Below are positions 1 through 8,001 of a DNA stretch of 64,000 nucleotides, piece by piece. The stretch's first letter is position 1; the number at the start of each line of letters is the position of its first letter. The notes below the pieces were generated by a model. That model was given only the letters and a program-made list of their open reading frames with translations. It ran no database searches and was not told the origin of the DNA. Source of the stretch: Tistrella mobilis KA081020-065 (GTDB lineage: Bacteria; Pseudomonadota; Alphaproteobacteria; Tistrellales; Tistrellaceae); assembly GCF_000264455.2 (NCBI RefSeq), contig NC_017956.1, forward strand, positions 1,409,501 through 1,473,500, given 5' to 3'. The position numbers and the translations under genes were made by a program.

Positions 1-516
<516 letters not shown>

Positions 517-529
517 CGGCAGCTTCCGG

Positions 530-551
530 CCCGACCGCTCCGGCGGTCGGG
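530..551 (+). terminator. Hairpin after the OYE gene
   Basis: CCCGACCGC (530-538), loop TCCG, GCGGTCGGG (543-551): a perfect 9-bp stem 13 bases after the stop codon. No T-run follows, so it is a weak intrinsic terminator or an mRNA-end-protecting stem. Confidence 0.5.
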
Positions 552-571
552 ATCGGGCTGTGTAGGAGTTA

Positions 572-586
572 TGTTATACTGTTGCA
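572..586 (+). promoter_or_regulatory. Zur-like box upstream of the zinc importer
   Basis: TGTTATACTGTTGCA matches the alphaproteobacterial Zur palindrome TGTTATAATATAACA at 11 of 15 positions, in a locally AT-rich island. It lies about 60 bp before the small ORF that leads into znuC. A perfect version of the core occurs at 35423-35434 before the ZnuD-like receptor, which supports Zur control of both. Confidence 0.55.
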
Positions 587-644
587 TTAACGTAGGCGCG
601 GGCGTAAGCAGAAGGGGTTCCGCCTCCTTCCGGACCTTGAGCCC

Positions 645-806
645 ATGGACCTGCATCGCCCCGTCGCCACGCCGCCCGTTCCCCATCCGCCGCCGGGGCA
701 GGCGCTGATGCGCAGTGCGCTCGGGGTCGGCGTGTTGCGCCGGCTGCTGATTGCGGCCATTCCGGTCGCCCTGCTCTGGCTGGCGGTGATGGGGGCGATC
801 CGGTGA
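645..806 (+). CDS. Small membrane protein coupled to znuC
   Basis: A 53-residue ORF starting MDLHRPVATPPVPHPPPG, with one hydrophobic segment (about residues 33-51, RRLLIAAIPVALLWLAVMGA). Its TGA (804-806) overlaps the ATG of znuC at 806 (TGATG), an arrangement typical of translational coupling. It lies between the Zur-like box and znuC, so it would be transcribed with the importer. The proline/histidine-rich N-terminus could contact metal, but that is speculation. I know no family for it. Chance ORFs are common in this GC range, so the overlap and TM segment are the main support. Confidence 0.5.
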   Translation: MDLHRPVATPPVPHPPPGQALMRSALGVGVLRRLLIAAIPVALLWLAVMGAIR

Positions 807-1564
807 TGATGTCCCCTGCCGCCGGTGGGCGGCTTTCTCCCATATCGGTGCCGGGACCGCAGGTGGTGTGCACCGACCTGACCCTCGGCTACGGATCCGG
901 CCGGCCGGCGGTAGAGGGGGTGAGCCTGACGCTTGCCTCCGGCAGCCTGACCGCCATTGCCGGGCCGAACGGGGCCGGCAAGTCCACCCTGCTCAAGGCC
1001 CTGACCGGACAGCTCACCCCGGAAGCCGGGCGGATCGATCTCGGGGGGCTGGACCGGCGTGCCCTCGGCTATCTGCCGCAACAGACCGAGATCGACCGCA
1101 GCTTTCCGATCTGTGTGGCCGAGATGGCGGCGATGGGGCTCTGGCAGCGGCTTGGGCCGTTCCGGGCGATCGGCCGCAGGCAGGGGGCGGCAGTGCTCCA
1201 GGCGCTCGCAACCGTGGGTATTGCCGATCTGGCCGACCGGCCGATCGCGGCGCTCTCGGGCGGGCAGATGCAGCGCCTGCTCTTCGCCCGGCTGCTTTTG
1301 CAGGACGCCCGGCTGATCCTGCTCGACGAGCCCTTCGCCGCGATCGACGAGGCGACGGCGGCCGAGCTGATCGGGGTGATCCGCGGCTGGCATGAAGAGG
1401 GCCGCACCGTGCTGGCCGTTCTCCACGATCTGGACGCGATCCGCGCGCATTTCCCCGACTGCCTGCTGATCGCAGGGCGGATGATCGCCGCCGGCCCCAC
1501 ACACCGCGTGCTGACGGCCGAGACCCTTGGCAGGGCCCGGCTTGCCCAGGCGCGGCATTCCTGA
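806..1564 (+). CDS. znuC: Zinc ABC transporter ATP-binding protein ZnuC
   Basis: ATPase of a high-affinity Zn(II) importer, working at the cytoplasmic face with ZnuB and ZnuA. Visible motifs: Walker A GPNGAGKST, ABC signature LSGGQMQ, Walker B LILLDEP followed by FAAID, and the switch histidine in VLHDLD. About 252 residues, normal for the family. The ATG at 806 overlaps the upstream small ORF; a GTG at 803 and ATG at 809 are also in frame. znuB follows after 18 bases. Assignment to zinc rather than manganese rests on the adjacent histidine-rich binding protein and the Zur-like box. Confidence 0.9.
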   Translation: MMSPAAGGRLSPISVPGPQVVCTDLTLGYGSGRPAVEGVSLTLASGSLTAIAGPNGAGKSTLLKALTGQLTPEAGRIDLGGLDRRALGYLPQQTEIDRSFPICVAEMAAMGLWQRLGPFRAIGRRQGAAVLQALATVGIADLADRPIAALSGGQMQRLLFARLLLQDARLILLDEPFAAIDEATAAELIGVIRGWHEEGRTVLAVLHDLDAIRAHFPDCLLIAGRMIAAGPTHRVLTAETLGRARLAQARHS

Positions 1565-1582
1565 AGCGAAGGCGCATTCACC

Positions 1583-2467
1583 GTGATCCACGATCTGCTG
1601 ATCGGTCCCTTCGCCGACTATGCCTTCATGCGGCGCGCCCTGGTCGGCTGTCTGGCGCTGGCGCTGGGCGCCACGCCGATCGGCGTGTTCCTGACCCAGC
1701 GCCGGATGAGCCTGACCGGCGACGCCATGTCCCATGCCATCCTGCCCGGGGCCGCGATCGGCTATCTGGCCGCCGGGCTGTCGCTCGCCTGGATGACGCT
1801 GGGTGGCCTGATCGCCGGGCTGGTGGTGGCGGTGCTCTCAGGCCTCGTGGCCCGGCGTACCGGCGGGCGCGAGGATGAAAGCCTCGCTGCCTTCTACCTG
1901 CTGTCGCTGGCGGCCGGTGTGCTGATCGTGTCGCTGCGCGGCAGCAATGTCGATCTGCTGCATGTGCTGTTCGGCTCGGTGCTGGCGCTGGACGATGCCG
2001 CACTGTTCCTGCTCTCAGGGATCGCCTCGGTGTCGATGCTGACCCTGGCGGTGATCTGGCGGCCGCTGGTGCTGGAATGCGTCGATCCGGGCTTCCTGCG
2101 GGCGGTCGGCCGTTCCAGCCCCATGGCCCATTACGGGCTGCTGGTGCTGTCGGTGCTGAACCTGGTCGGCGGCTTCCATGCCCTGGGCACGCTGATGTCG
2201 GTGGGCATCATGATCCTGCCGGCTGCGGCCGCGCGTTTCATCGCCCCCCACAGCCTGCTGTGGCGGATCCTGGTGGCCGGAACCATCGCCTTCGTGTCGG
2301 GGATGGTCGGGCTGCTGCTTTCCTATCATCTGGGTCTGCCTTCCGGCCCCGCGATCATCCTGGCCGCCGGCGCCTGCTATCTGGCGGCGCTGCTGACCGC
2401 TCCTGCCGGCGCGCGCCGGCGGTTCCTCCCGGAACCTTCCTCCCGGACAGAAAGGACCGTCTCATGA
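1583..2467 (+). CDS. znuB: Zinc ABC transporter permease ZnuB
   Basis: ABC-3 family integral membrane subunit of 294 residues with about eight hydrophobic helices. The family loop is clear: RRMSLTGDAMSHAILPGAAI near the N-terminus, and GTLMSVGIMILPAAAARFIA later. GTG start (MIHDLLIGPFADYAFMRRAL). It forms the inner-membrane channel for Zn(II) released by ZnuA and overlaps znuA by four bases, so the three genes are one operon. Confidence 0.9.
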   Translation: MIHDLLIGPFADYAFMRRALVGCLALALGATPIGVFLTQRRMSLTGDAMSHAILPGAAIGYLAAGLSLAWMTLGGLIAGLVVAVLSGLVARRTGGREDESLAAFYLLSLAAGVLIVSLRGSNVDLLHVLFGSVLALDDAALFLLSGIASVSMLTLAVIWRPLVLECVDPGFLRAVGRSSPMAHYGLLVLSVLNLVGGFHALGTLMSVGIMILPAAAARFIAPHSLLWRILVAGTIAFVSGMVGLLLSYHLGLPSGPAIILAAGACYLAALLTAPAGARRRFLPEPSSRTERTVS

Positions 2468-3429
2468 TCAACCGTCGCCATCTGCTGGCCGCGGGCACGC
2501 TGGCTGTGCTCGCCCTCCGGCTGCCGGTTCCGGCCCTTGCGGCCGATGAACCGATCAAGGTCGTCGCCAGCTTCAGCATCCTGGGCGACATGGTGCAGGA
2601 AGTGGGTGGCGACCGGGTCCGCGTCACCACCCTGGTCGGCCCCGACGGCGATGCCCATGTCTGGCAGCCGGCACCGGCCGATGCCCGCACGGTCGCCGAT
2701 GCCGATCTGGTGGTGATGAACGGGCTGGGCTTCGAGGGCTGGATGGACCGGCTGGTTCAGGCCTCGGGCTATGACGGCCCGGTTGCCGTCGCAACCACCG
2801 GCATCGTACCCCGCAAGATGGCGGAGGAAGAGGATCACGATCACGATCACGATCACGCCGGGGGCGATGATCACGACCACGATCACGACCACCACCATGG
2901 CGGCACCGATCCCCATGCCTGGCAGAGCCTGACCAATGCCCGGATCTATGTCCATAACGTGCTGGAAGCGCTGATTGCCGCCGACAGCGACGACAAGCCG
3001 GTGTTCGAAGCCAATGCGGCCGCCTATCTGAAAAAGATCGACGCGCTCGACGCCCGGATCCGGGCTGAGATCGCGAGCGTGCCGGCTGAGCGCCGCAAGG
3101 TCGTCACCTCCCATGATGCCTTCGGCTACTTCGAGGCCGCGTATGGCGTGGAATTCCTGGCACCGGTGGGGGTGAGCACCGAGGCCGAAGCCTCGGCGGG
3201 GGATGTCGCAAAGCTGATCGACCAGATCCGGGCGGAAAAGATCCCGGCGGTGTTCATGGAGAACATTTCCGATCCGCGGCTGCTGGAGCGGATCGCGTCG
3301 GAAACCGATGCGACCATCGGCGGCACGCTCTATTCCGATGCGCTCTCCCCCGCCGACGGGCCGGCGGCCACCTATCTGGACATGATGGACTATAACGTCA
3401 GGACGCTGGTGGCCGCGCTTCGCATCTGA
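2464..3429 (+). CDS. znuA: Zinc ABC transporter substrate-binding protein ZnuA
   Basis: Periplasmic metal-binding protein of cluster A-I, 321 residues. The signal peptide starts MINRRHLLAAGTLAVLALRL and ends near ALAADE. A histidine/aspartate-rich loop (DHDHDHDH, then HDHDHDHHHGG; about residues 122-142) is the zinc-specific flexible loop of ZnuA; the metal ligands include the histidine of DPHAWQS after it and the histidine of TSHDAFGYF. The start overlaps the znuB stop (ATGA). An open frame runs far upstream inside znuB, but the signal peptide fixes this start. The 3' end overlaps the convergent WYL gene by 32 bp. Confidence 0.93.
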   Translation: MINRRHLLAAGTLAVLALRLPVPALAADEPIKVVASFSILGDMVQEVGGDRVRVTTLVGPDGDAHVWQPAPADARTVADADLVVMNGLGFEGWMDRLVQASGYDGPVAVATTGIVPRKMAEEEDHDHDHDHAGGDDHDHDHDHHHGGTDPHAWQSLTNARIYVHNVLEALIAADSDDKPVFEANAAAYLKKIDALDARIRAEIASVPAERRKVVTSHDAFGYFEAAYGVEFLAPVGVSTEAEASAGDVAKLIDQIRAEKIPAVFMENISDPRLLERIASETDATIGGTLYSDALSPADGPAATYLDMMDYNVRTLVAALRI

Positions 3430-4090
3430 CCAGCGCCATGTAATCCTCGATCCGCTTGCCGGGCTCGGGGCGGAAATGCTCGCCGGTGCGGGTAAGCTGG
3501 CGGATCCGGTCGATGCGGAAGGCCCGGAAATCGCCGCGCAGCTCGCACCAGCCGGTCAGCGTCCAGACCGCGCCCCAATGCTGCAATTCCAGCGGCCGGA
3601 CCACCCGTTCGGAGGTGGCGCCGGCCGCATCGGCATAGTCGAGCGCCAGCTTCTCGCGGGTCGCAATCGCCTCGCGCGCCGCCTTGAGCCGCTGGCGGTC
3701 GGCGGCGGTCAGGCGGAAACCGTAGGCGGCGGCCGTGGTGGGGATGGTTATGCCACGGGTGGGGGTGGCGGCGCGGAGCTTGATCTCCAGCTCTTCCGCC
3801 GCCCGCGCCAGGCTTTCATCGGCATGGGCACGGACCATGGCGACACCCCAGGTCAGGGCTTCAAGCTCGATCGCCGACAATGCGAGCGGCGGCAGGAAGA
3901 AGCCGTCGCGGAGCAGATAGCCCATACCGCGTTCGCCATCCACCGGCACGCCCTGGGCCTGAAGATCGGCCAGATCGCGATAGACCGTGCGGACCGAGAC
4001 TTCCAGCTCGTCGGCCAGCTGTTGTGCCGTGCGCAGCCGACCGCCCCGAAGCGACTGAAGAATGGCGAAGAGGCGGTCGGCGCGGCGCAT
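3398..4090 (-). CDS. HTH_11/WYL-domain transcriptional regulator (YafY-like)
   Basis: A 230-residue regulator: N-terminal winged helix (MRRADRLFAILQSLRGGRLRTAQQLADELEVSVRTVYRDL) and a C-terminal WYL-type ligand domain (RVVRPLELQHWGAVWTLTGWCELRGDFRAFRIDRI). These proteins usually control a neighbouring small operon and bind an unknown ligand. Its start is 5 bases after the stop of the ABM-like gene upstream, so the two are one transcript. The inverted repeat at 4463-4496 is its likely operator. Confidence 0.85.
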   Translation of the reverse strand: MRRADRLFAILQSLRGGRLRTAQQLADELEVSVRTVYRDLADLQAQGVPVDGERGMGYLLRDGFFLPPLALSAIELEALTWGVAMVRAHADESLARAAEELEIKLRAATPTRGITIPTTAAAYGFRLTAADRQRLKAAREAIATREKLALDYADAAGATSERVVRPLELQHWGAVWTLTGWCELRGDFRAFRIDRIRQLTRTGEHFRPEPGKRIEDYMALVRCEARPPAS

Positions 4091-4095
4091 CGGCG

Positions 4096-4458
4096 TCAGC
4101 TCGCGTGGGCGATGTCGAGATGGGTCATCACCACGCTACCCCCGTCGATGGCAGTAAGGAAGGGGCGGGCGGTGGGTTCCTGCATCAGCGCATCGGCCGC
4201 GGCGCGGGCTGTGGCCAGATCCTGCCATTCGATGCAGTCGATCCAGACCCCCATATCGGCGAGGCCCAGGCGCCGGCGGACGAAGCCGGGGCGGGTGGCC
4301 AGCCAGCCGTCCATGCGGGCGGCATCGGCGGTGAAGGCCTCAGGATCTATGCCGGGCCTGAGGCGGAAGCGGACGATTTCGAGAACCGGGGAAGGCTGAC
4401 TGATCTGGTCCATGGGGCTGAGGCCTTGTCTGGGTTGTCCCATCTGCGCCCCATCCAT
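4096..4458 (-). CDS. Small dimeric alpha-beta barrel-like protein of unknown function
   Basis: A 120-residue protein from the chosen ATG at 4458, which has an AGGAG 9 bases upstream; a later ATG at 4413 (MDQISQPSPV) would also give a full domain. The body (VLEIVRFRLRPGIDPEAF, then GFVRRRLGLADMGVWIDCIEWQD, AADALMQEPTARPFLTAIDG) resembles antibiotic-biosynthesis-monooxygenase/EthD-like ferredoxin folds in length and strand pattern. It is co-transcribed with a WYL regulator, a common pairing for this fold. No catalytic residues can be assigned. Confidence 0.65.
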   Translation of the reverse strand: MDGAQMGQPRQGLSPMDQISQPSPVLEIVRFRLRPGIDPEAFTADAARMDGWLATRPGFVRRRLGLADMGVWIDCIEWQDLATARAAADALMQEPTARPFLTAIDGGSVVMTHLDIAHAS

Positions 4459-4462
4459 AGCG

Positions 4463-4496
4463 CACGTCTCCTGACAGCATCTTGTCAGGAGACGTG
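4463..4496 (-). promoter_or_regulatory. Perfect 14-bp inverted repeat before the ABM-like/WYL operon
   Basis: CACGTCTCCTGACA (4463-4476), six-base spacer GCATCT, TGTCAGGAGACGTG (4483-4496). On the minus strand it lies just before the ATG at 4458 and contains the AGGAG ribosome-binding sequence. It may be the DNA operator of the WYL regulator or an RNA hairpin hiding the Shine-Dalgarno. It also sits 46 bases upstream of the MarR/ECH stop. Confidence 0.7.
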
Positions 4497-4508
4497 AACG
4501 CATCGTGA

Positions 4509-5750
4509 TCAGCCGAGCTTTGTGAAGTCGGGCCGCCGGCGCTCGGCAAAGGCGGTGAAGGCCTCGCGGGCTTCGGGGCTCTGCAGACGCTCGAAGAACA
4601 GCTTGCTTTCGGTGTCCATCACCGAGGCGATGGCGGCCGCATCCCGCATCAGCCCCTTGGTCGCCTTAAGCGCGCCGATCGGCTGCTGCGCAAGCCGGCC
4701 GGCGGCGGCACGTGCGGCGCCGAGCACATCGTCGGCGGGCAGGGCCGCATTGACCAAGCCGATCTTGGCTGCGTCGAAACCGCTCAGCACCTCGCCCAGG
4801 GCAAACATCGCGAAGGCGCGGCGATGGCCGATCGCGGCCGGCAGCAGCAGGCTCGATGCCGCTTCCGGCACCAGGGCCAGGCCGACGAAGGGGGTGGAGA
4901 GTTTGGCATCCCGGGCGACATAGACCAGGTCGCAATGCAGCAGCATGGTGGTGCCGATGCCCACCGCCTGGCCCAGCACGCCCGCCACCACCGGCTTCTG
5001 CATCCGGGCGAGCTGTTTCAGCACCCGCTGGACATGGCGCACCGCCGGGCCCTGGCCGGCGGCGATCTTCGCAAAATCGCCGAGGTCGTTGCCGGCAGTG
5101 AAATCGCCGCCCTCGCCGCGGATCAGCACCACGCGGATCGCGTCATCGGCCTCGGCCGCTTCCAGCGCGTCGGCGACGGCGCCGTACATCTCGTTGGTGA
5201 TCGCGTTCTTCTTCGCCGGGCGGGCAAAGACGATCTCCATGATCCCGTCGGCGGTGGTCGTGCGGATATCGTCGGTCACGATCGGTGACGTCATGATGGG
5301 GGTGCTTTCCTGATCCTCGGGCGGGAGACCGGCATCGGTGTTCGTGCCGACCGTCTTCAGCCAATGCGCGATCACCGCGCGCTCCTCGGGCGTAAGCCCG
5401 TGGGCCATGCGGCGGGTGAGGTCGTTGGCGCGGCGCGCGGCGACCCGGCGGATCGCCTCGCCACGCTCGGTGAGCCGGAGAGTGACCGCCCGCCGGTCGG
5501 CCGGATCATCGGTACGGGCGACCAGCCCGGCCGTTTCCAGCTTCTGGACGAGGGTGGAGGTGGCGGACTGGCCAAGATCCAGCGCCGCCCCCAGCGCCGT
5601 CACCGACGACGGCCCGCGCTCCCCCAGCACGAACAGCGCCGCCGATTGCGAGGTGGTGATGCCCAGATCCTCGATCCCCGCCTCGGCGATCGCCATCACC
5701 CGCCGGTTGGCGGCGGCCAGAAGGTGGATCAGGCGGGGTGGTCTGGACAT
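4509..5750 (-). CDS. MarR-family regulator fused in frame to an enoyl-CoA hydratase
   Basis: One uninterrupted 413-residue frame. Residues 1-152 form a complete MarR protein (MSRPPRLIHLLAAANRRV; winged helix ALDLGQSATSTLVQKLETAG then LVARTDDPADRRAVTL). Residues 153-413 form a complete crotonase (FARPAKKNAITNEMYGAVAD; oxyanion-hole GGDFTAGNDLGDF; SPEAREAFTAFAERRRPDF at the end). MarR start: ATG with AGGAG 5 bases upstream. A second possible start (ATG at 5294) has AGGAAAG about 10 bases upstream, so two products are possible. The crotonase would hydrate an enoyl-CoA supplied by the upstream acyl-CoA synthetase. No stop codon separates the parts; a lost stop, a true fusion or a sequencing error are all possible. 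Confidence 0.85.
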   Translation of the reverse strand: MSRPPRLIHLLAAANRRVMAIAEAGIEDLGITTSQSAALFVLGERGPSSVTALGAALDLGQSATSTLVQKLETAGLVARTDDPADRRAVTLRLTERGEAIRRVAARRANDLTRRMAHGLTPEERAVIAHWLKTVGTNTDAGLPPEDQESTPIMTSPIVTDDIRTTTADGIMEIVFARPAKKNAITNEMYGAVADALEAAEADDAIRVVLIRGEGGDFTAGNDLGDFAKIAAGQGPAVRHVQRVLKQLARMQKPVVAGVLGQAVGIGTTMLLHCDLVYVARDAKLSTPFVGLALVPEAASSLLLPAAIGHRRAFAMFALGEVLSGFDAAKIGLVNAALPADDVLGAARAAAGRLAQQPIGALKATKGLMRDAAAIASVMDTESKLFFERLQSPEAREAFTAFAERRRPDFTKLG

Positions 5751-5770
5751 GCGCTCCTGTCTCCGAACTG

Positions 5771-5834
5771 CATCGACGTCGAAGTATATGCATCGATGTC
5801 GATGTATTTCAATATCCATCGACGTCGATGTATC
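5771..5834 (-). promoter_or_regulatory. Triple operator repeat before the MarR/ECH gene
   Basis: Three copies of an 18-base element, CATCGACGTCGATGTAT plus one base, at 5771-5788, 5791-5808 and 5817-5834, with two or three differences between copies. The core CATCGACGTCGATG is itself palindromic. They fill most of the 84-bp gap between the acyl-CoA synthetase stop and the MarR start, where an autoregulating MarR would bind. Starts are spaced 20 and 26 bp, about two and two and a half helical turns. Confidence 0.75.
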
Positions 5835-7769
5835 TCAGCCGAAGACGACCCGGTGCGGCACCGGGAAGCGGCCCAGGATCTGCTCCACCCGATCGACCAG
5901 CGCCGGCCTGTCGTCCTCGGGCACCGGCGTGCCGTCGTCCAGGGTCAGCGTCACCACCGCGCAGGTGCCCAGCCGGTCGTCGGGACCGGTCTTAACGGTC
6001 GCGGCCAGGCCCTCCAGCGCCGCCAGTTCGGCCGCATAGACCCGGTCGGTGGCGAGCTGGCGGAGCGTCGGTTTGAAGATCTTGCCGATCGCGGTCACCG
6101 GCATCTCGGCCAGGATGATCACCTCATGCGGGGCTGCGGGCCGTTCCGGCACCCGGTCGCGCGCCCAGGCGACCAGCTCGTCGGAACTGGCGGCGGCGCC
6201 CGGCTTCAGCGTCACGAAGGCGACCGGGATCTCGCCCGCATAGGCATCGGGCCGGCCGACCGCGCCCGCCAGCGCCACGGCGGGGTGGGCGTGCAGCACC
6301 TCTTCGATCGATTGCGGATCGATATTGTGGCCGCCACGGATGATCAGATCCTTGGCGCGGCCGACCAGGAAGATCCGGCCCTGATCGTCGATGCGTGCCA
6401 GGTCGCCGGTCGAAATCCAGCCGTCGCCGACGAACAGTCCGGCGTCGAACCGGCTCTGTTTGTAGCCCGAGATGGCATTGGGGCCCTTGAGGCACAGCAC
6501 GCCGATTTCGTCGACCGCGGCATCACGCGCCAGCTTGCCGTCCGCATCCAGGATCACGGTTTTCATCGGCTGGTACGGAAAGCGGATGCCGACCGAGCCT
6601 GCAAGTGCCTCGCCATAAGGCGGGTTGACCGCAGAGGCGCAGGTGCCTTCGGTCAGGCCATAGCCTTCGAGCAGCTTGATACCGGTCAGCCCCTCGAAGC
6701 CGCGGATCACCTCCAGCGGCAGGGGGGCGGCGCCGACCACGGCGAAACGCAGGCTGGAGAGATCGGCACCCGCCACCGGCACCTGCATCAGCGCGGTCAG
6801 TACGGTGGGCACGGATGAGAAGGTCGTGACCCGGTAGCGCTCGACGATCTTCCAGAAATTGCGGATCAGATCGGGGTTGCGATAGCCGGCCGGGGTGGCG
6901 AGCAGCACCCGGGCGCCGGCCATGAACGGCGCCAGGCCGGTGACATGGACGGCATTGACATGGAACAGCGGCAGCCCCGACAGCGTGCAGTCGGCCGGCG
7001 ACATGCCGATCACCCGCGACAGGATCCAGCCCATATACAGCTCGTTGCGGTGCAGATGGCGGGCGAGCTTGGGCGTGCCGGTGGTGCCGCCGGTGTGGAA
7101 ATAGGCGCAGACATCGTCCGGGCCGGGTTCCGACCAGCCGACCGGCCGGTCGGCGGGGGCGGCGGTGAGCAGGGCCCCCCAGTCCTTCACCTTCGGATGC
7201 ACCGCCATGTCCACGGGCCCGCCGCCGACCTTGATGACCGCCGTGATGCCCGGCAGGCGCTCGGCCGCGGCCACGGCCTTTTCCCAGAGGTCGAGCCCGG
7301 GGAGGGGACCCGGGGCCAGGATCAGTTTCGCATCCGCCGCCTCGGCGATTTCGACGATCTGGTCGATGCCGAGCAGCGGGTTGATCGGCGCCGCGATGCC
7401 GGCCGCCTCCGCACCCCAGAGCGCGATATGGGTTTCAGGCAGGTTGGGCATCAGCATGGCCACGGCATCGCTGCGCCCGAGACCGAGCCCGGCAAAGGCA
7501 TTGGCCGCACGGGTCACCGCCTCGAAAAAGGCAGCGTAGCCAAGCTCACGCGGGGTTTCCTCGGCGGTACCTGCCGACAGATGGGTGATGGCCGGTGCAT
7601 CGCCATAGGCCATCGCCGCCCAGCGCAGCACGTCATAGGTGCTGGTGAAGCCGAGGCGCTGGTCGAGCGGCATCTCGGTCTCGATCCGCTCGACATCGGC
7701 GATCGAGGCGATGCGGAAGCGCGGCCCCATCGGGTGGCGGGTGGCGGCGGGGTTGGTGGTCGTGGGCAT
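5835..7769 (-). CDS. Acyl-CoA synthetase (AMP-dependent ligase)
   Basis: A 644-residue member of the adenylate-forming enzymes: carboxylate + ATP + CoA to acyl-CoA. The P-loop-like motif is YFHTGGTTGTPKLARH; then GYGLTEGT, GWISTGDLARIDDQGRIFLVG, the hinge GRAKDLIIRGGHNI, and the C-terminal catalytic lysine in AIGKIFKP. Start chosen at MPTTTNPAATRHPMG, with AAGGGAG about 10 bases upstream; the frame extends further but runs through the operator. Acyl chain specificity is not readable. It is transcribed toward MarR/ECH and divergently from the SDR at 8002, across a perfect TetR-type palindrome. Confidence 0.9.
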   Translation of the reverse strand: MPTTTNPAATRHPMGPRFRIASIADVERIETEMPLDQRLGFTSTYDVLRWAAMAYGDAPAITHLSAGTAEETPRELGYAAFFEAVTRAANAFAGLGLGRSDAVAMLMPNLPETHIALWGAEAAGIAAPINPLLGIDQIVEIAEAADAKLILAPGPLPGLDLWEKAVAAAERLPGITAVIKVGGGPVDMAVHPKVKDWGALLTAAPADRPVGWSEPGPDDVCAYFHTGGTTGTPKLARHLHRNELYMGWILSRVIGMSPADCTLSGLPLFHVNAVHVTGLAPFMAGARVLLATPAGYRNPDLIRNFWKIVERYRVTTFSSVPTVLTALMQVPVAGADLSSLRFAVVGAAPLPLEVIRGFEGLTGIKLLEGYGLTEGTCASAVNPPYGEALAGSVGIRFPYQPMKTVILDADGKLARDAAVDEIGVLCLKGPNAISGYKQSRFDAGLFVGDGWISTGDLARIDDQGRIFLVGRAKDLIIRGGHNIDPQSIEEVLHAHPAVALAGAVGRPDAYAGEIPVAFVTLKPGAAASSDELVAWARDRVPERPAAPHEVIILAEMPVTAIGKIFKPTLRQLATDRVYAAELAALEGLAATVKTGPDDRLGTCAVVTLTLDDGTPVPEDDRPALVDRVEQILGRFPVPHRVVFG

Positions 7770-7936
7770 CCGGGGCGGTCTCCCTTGCGCGGGGCCGGCT
7801 TCTTCGGCAGGCCGGCCTCCTTCGTCCTGGTGTTGCCGGATGATGCCCGTTCCGGGGCGCGCGGTCGAGACGGCAGCGGCGATTGTATCGGGAGATTTTT
7901 CGGCGGAGGAACGAGGGCTGTGACCAATGTCGCGCC

Positions 7937-7959
7937 ATAAATGACCATTGGTCATTTAT
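7937..7959. promoter_or_regulatory. TetR-type operator in the ligase/SDR divergent promoter
   Basis: ATAAATGACCA, one central T, TGGTCATTTAT: a perfect 11-bp inverted repeat between the divergent acyl-CoA synthetase (start 7769) and SDR (start 8002). A TetR gene lies two genes away at 8922. A half site TGACCAAT sits at 7921-7928. Size and symmetry fit TetR repressors of acyl-CoA metabolism. Confidence 0.75.
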
Positions 7960-8001
7960 TATGGGGGCCGTCGATCTATCACTCAGCCAGGGATTTCCAG
8001 C

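Noticed and set aside
2825-2906. GATCAC-type tandem repeats in znuA (and similar runs at 36425-36510 and 58300-58375)
   Set aside because: These encode the His/Asp metal loops; codon repetition is explained by protein function, not by a mobile or regulatory repeat.
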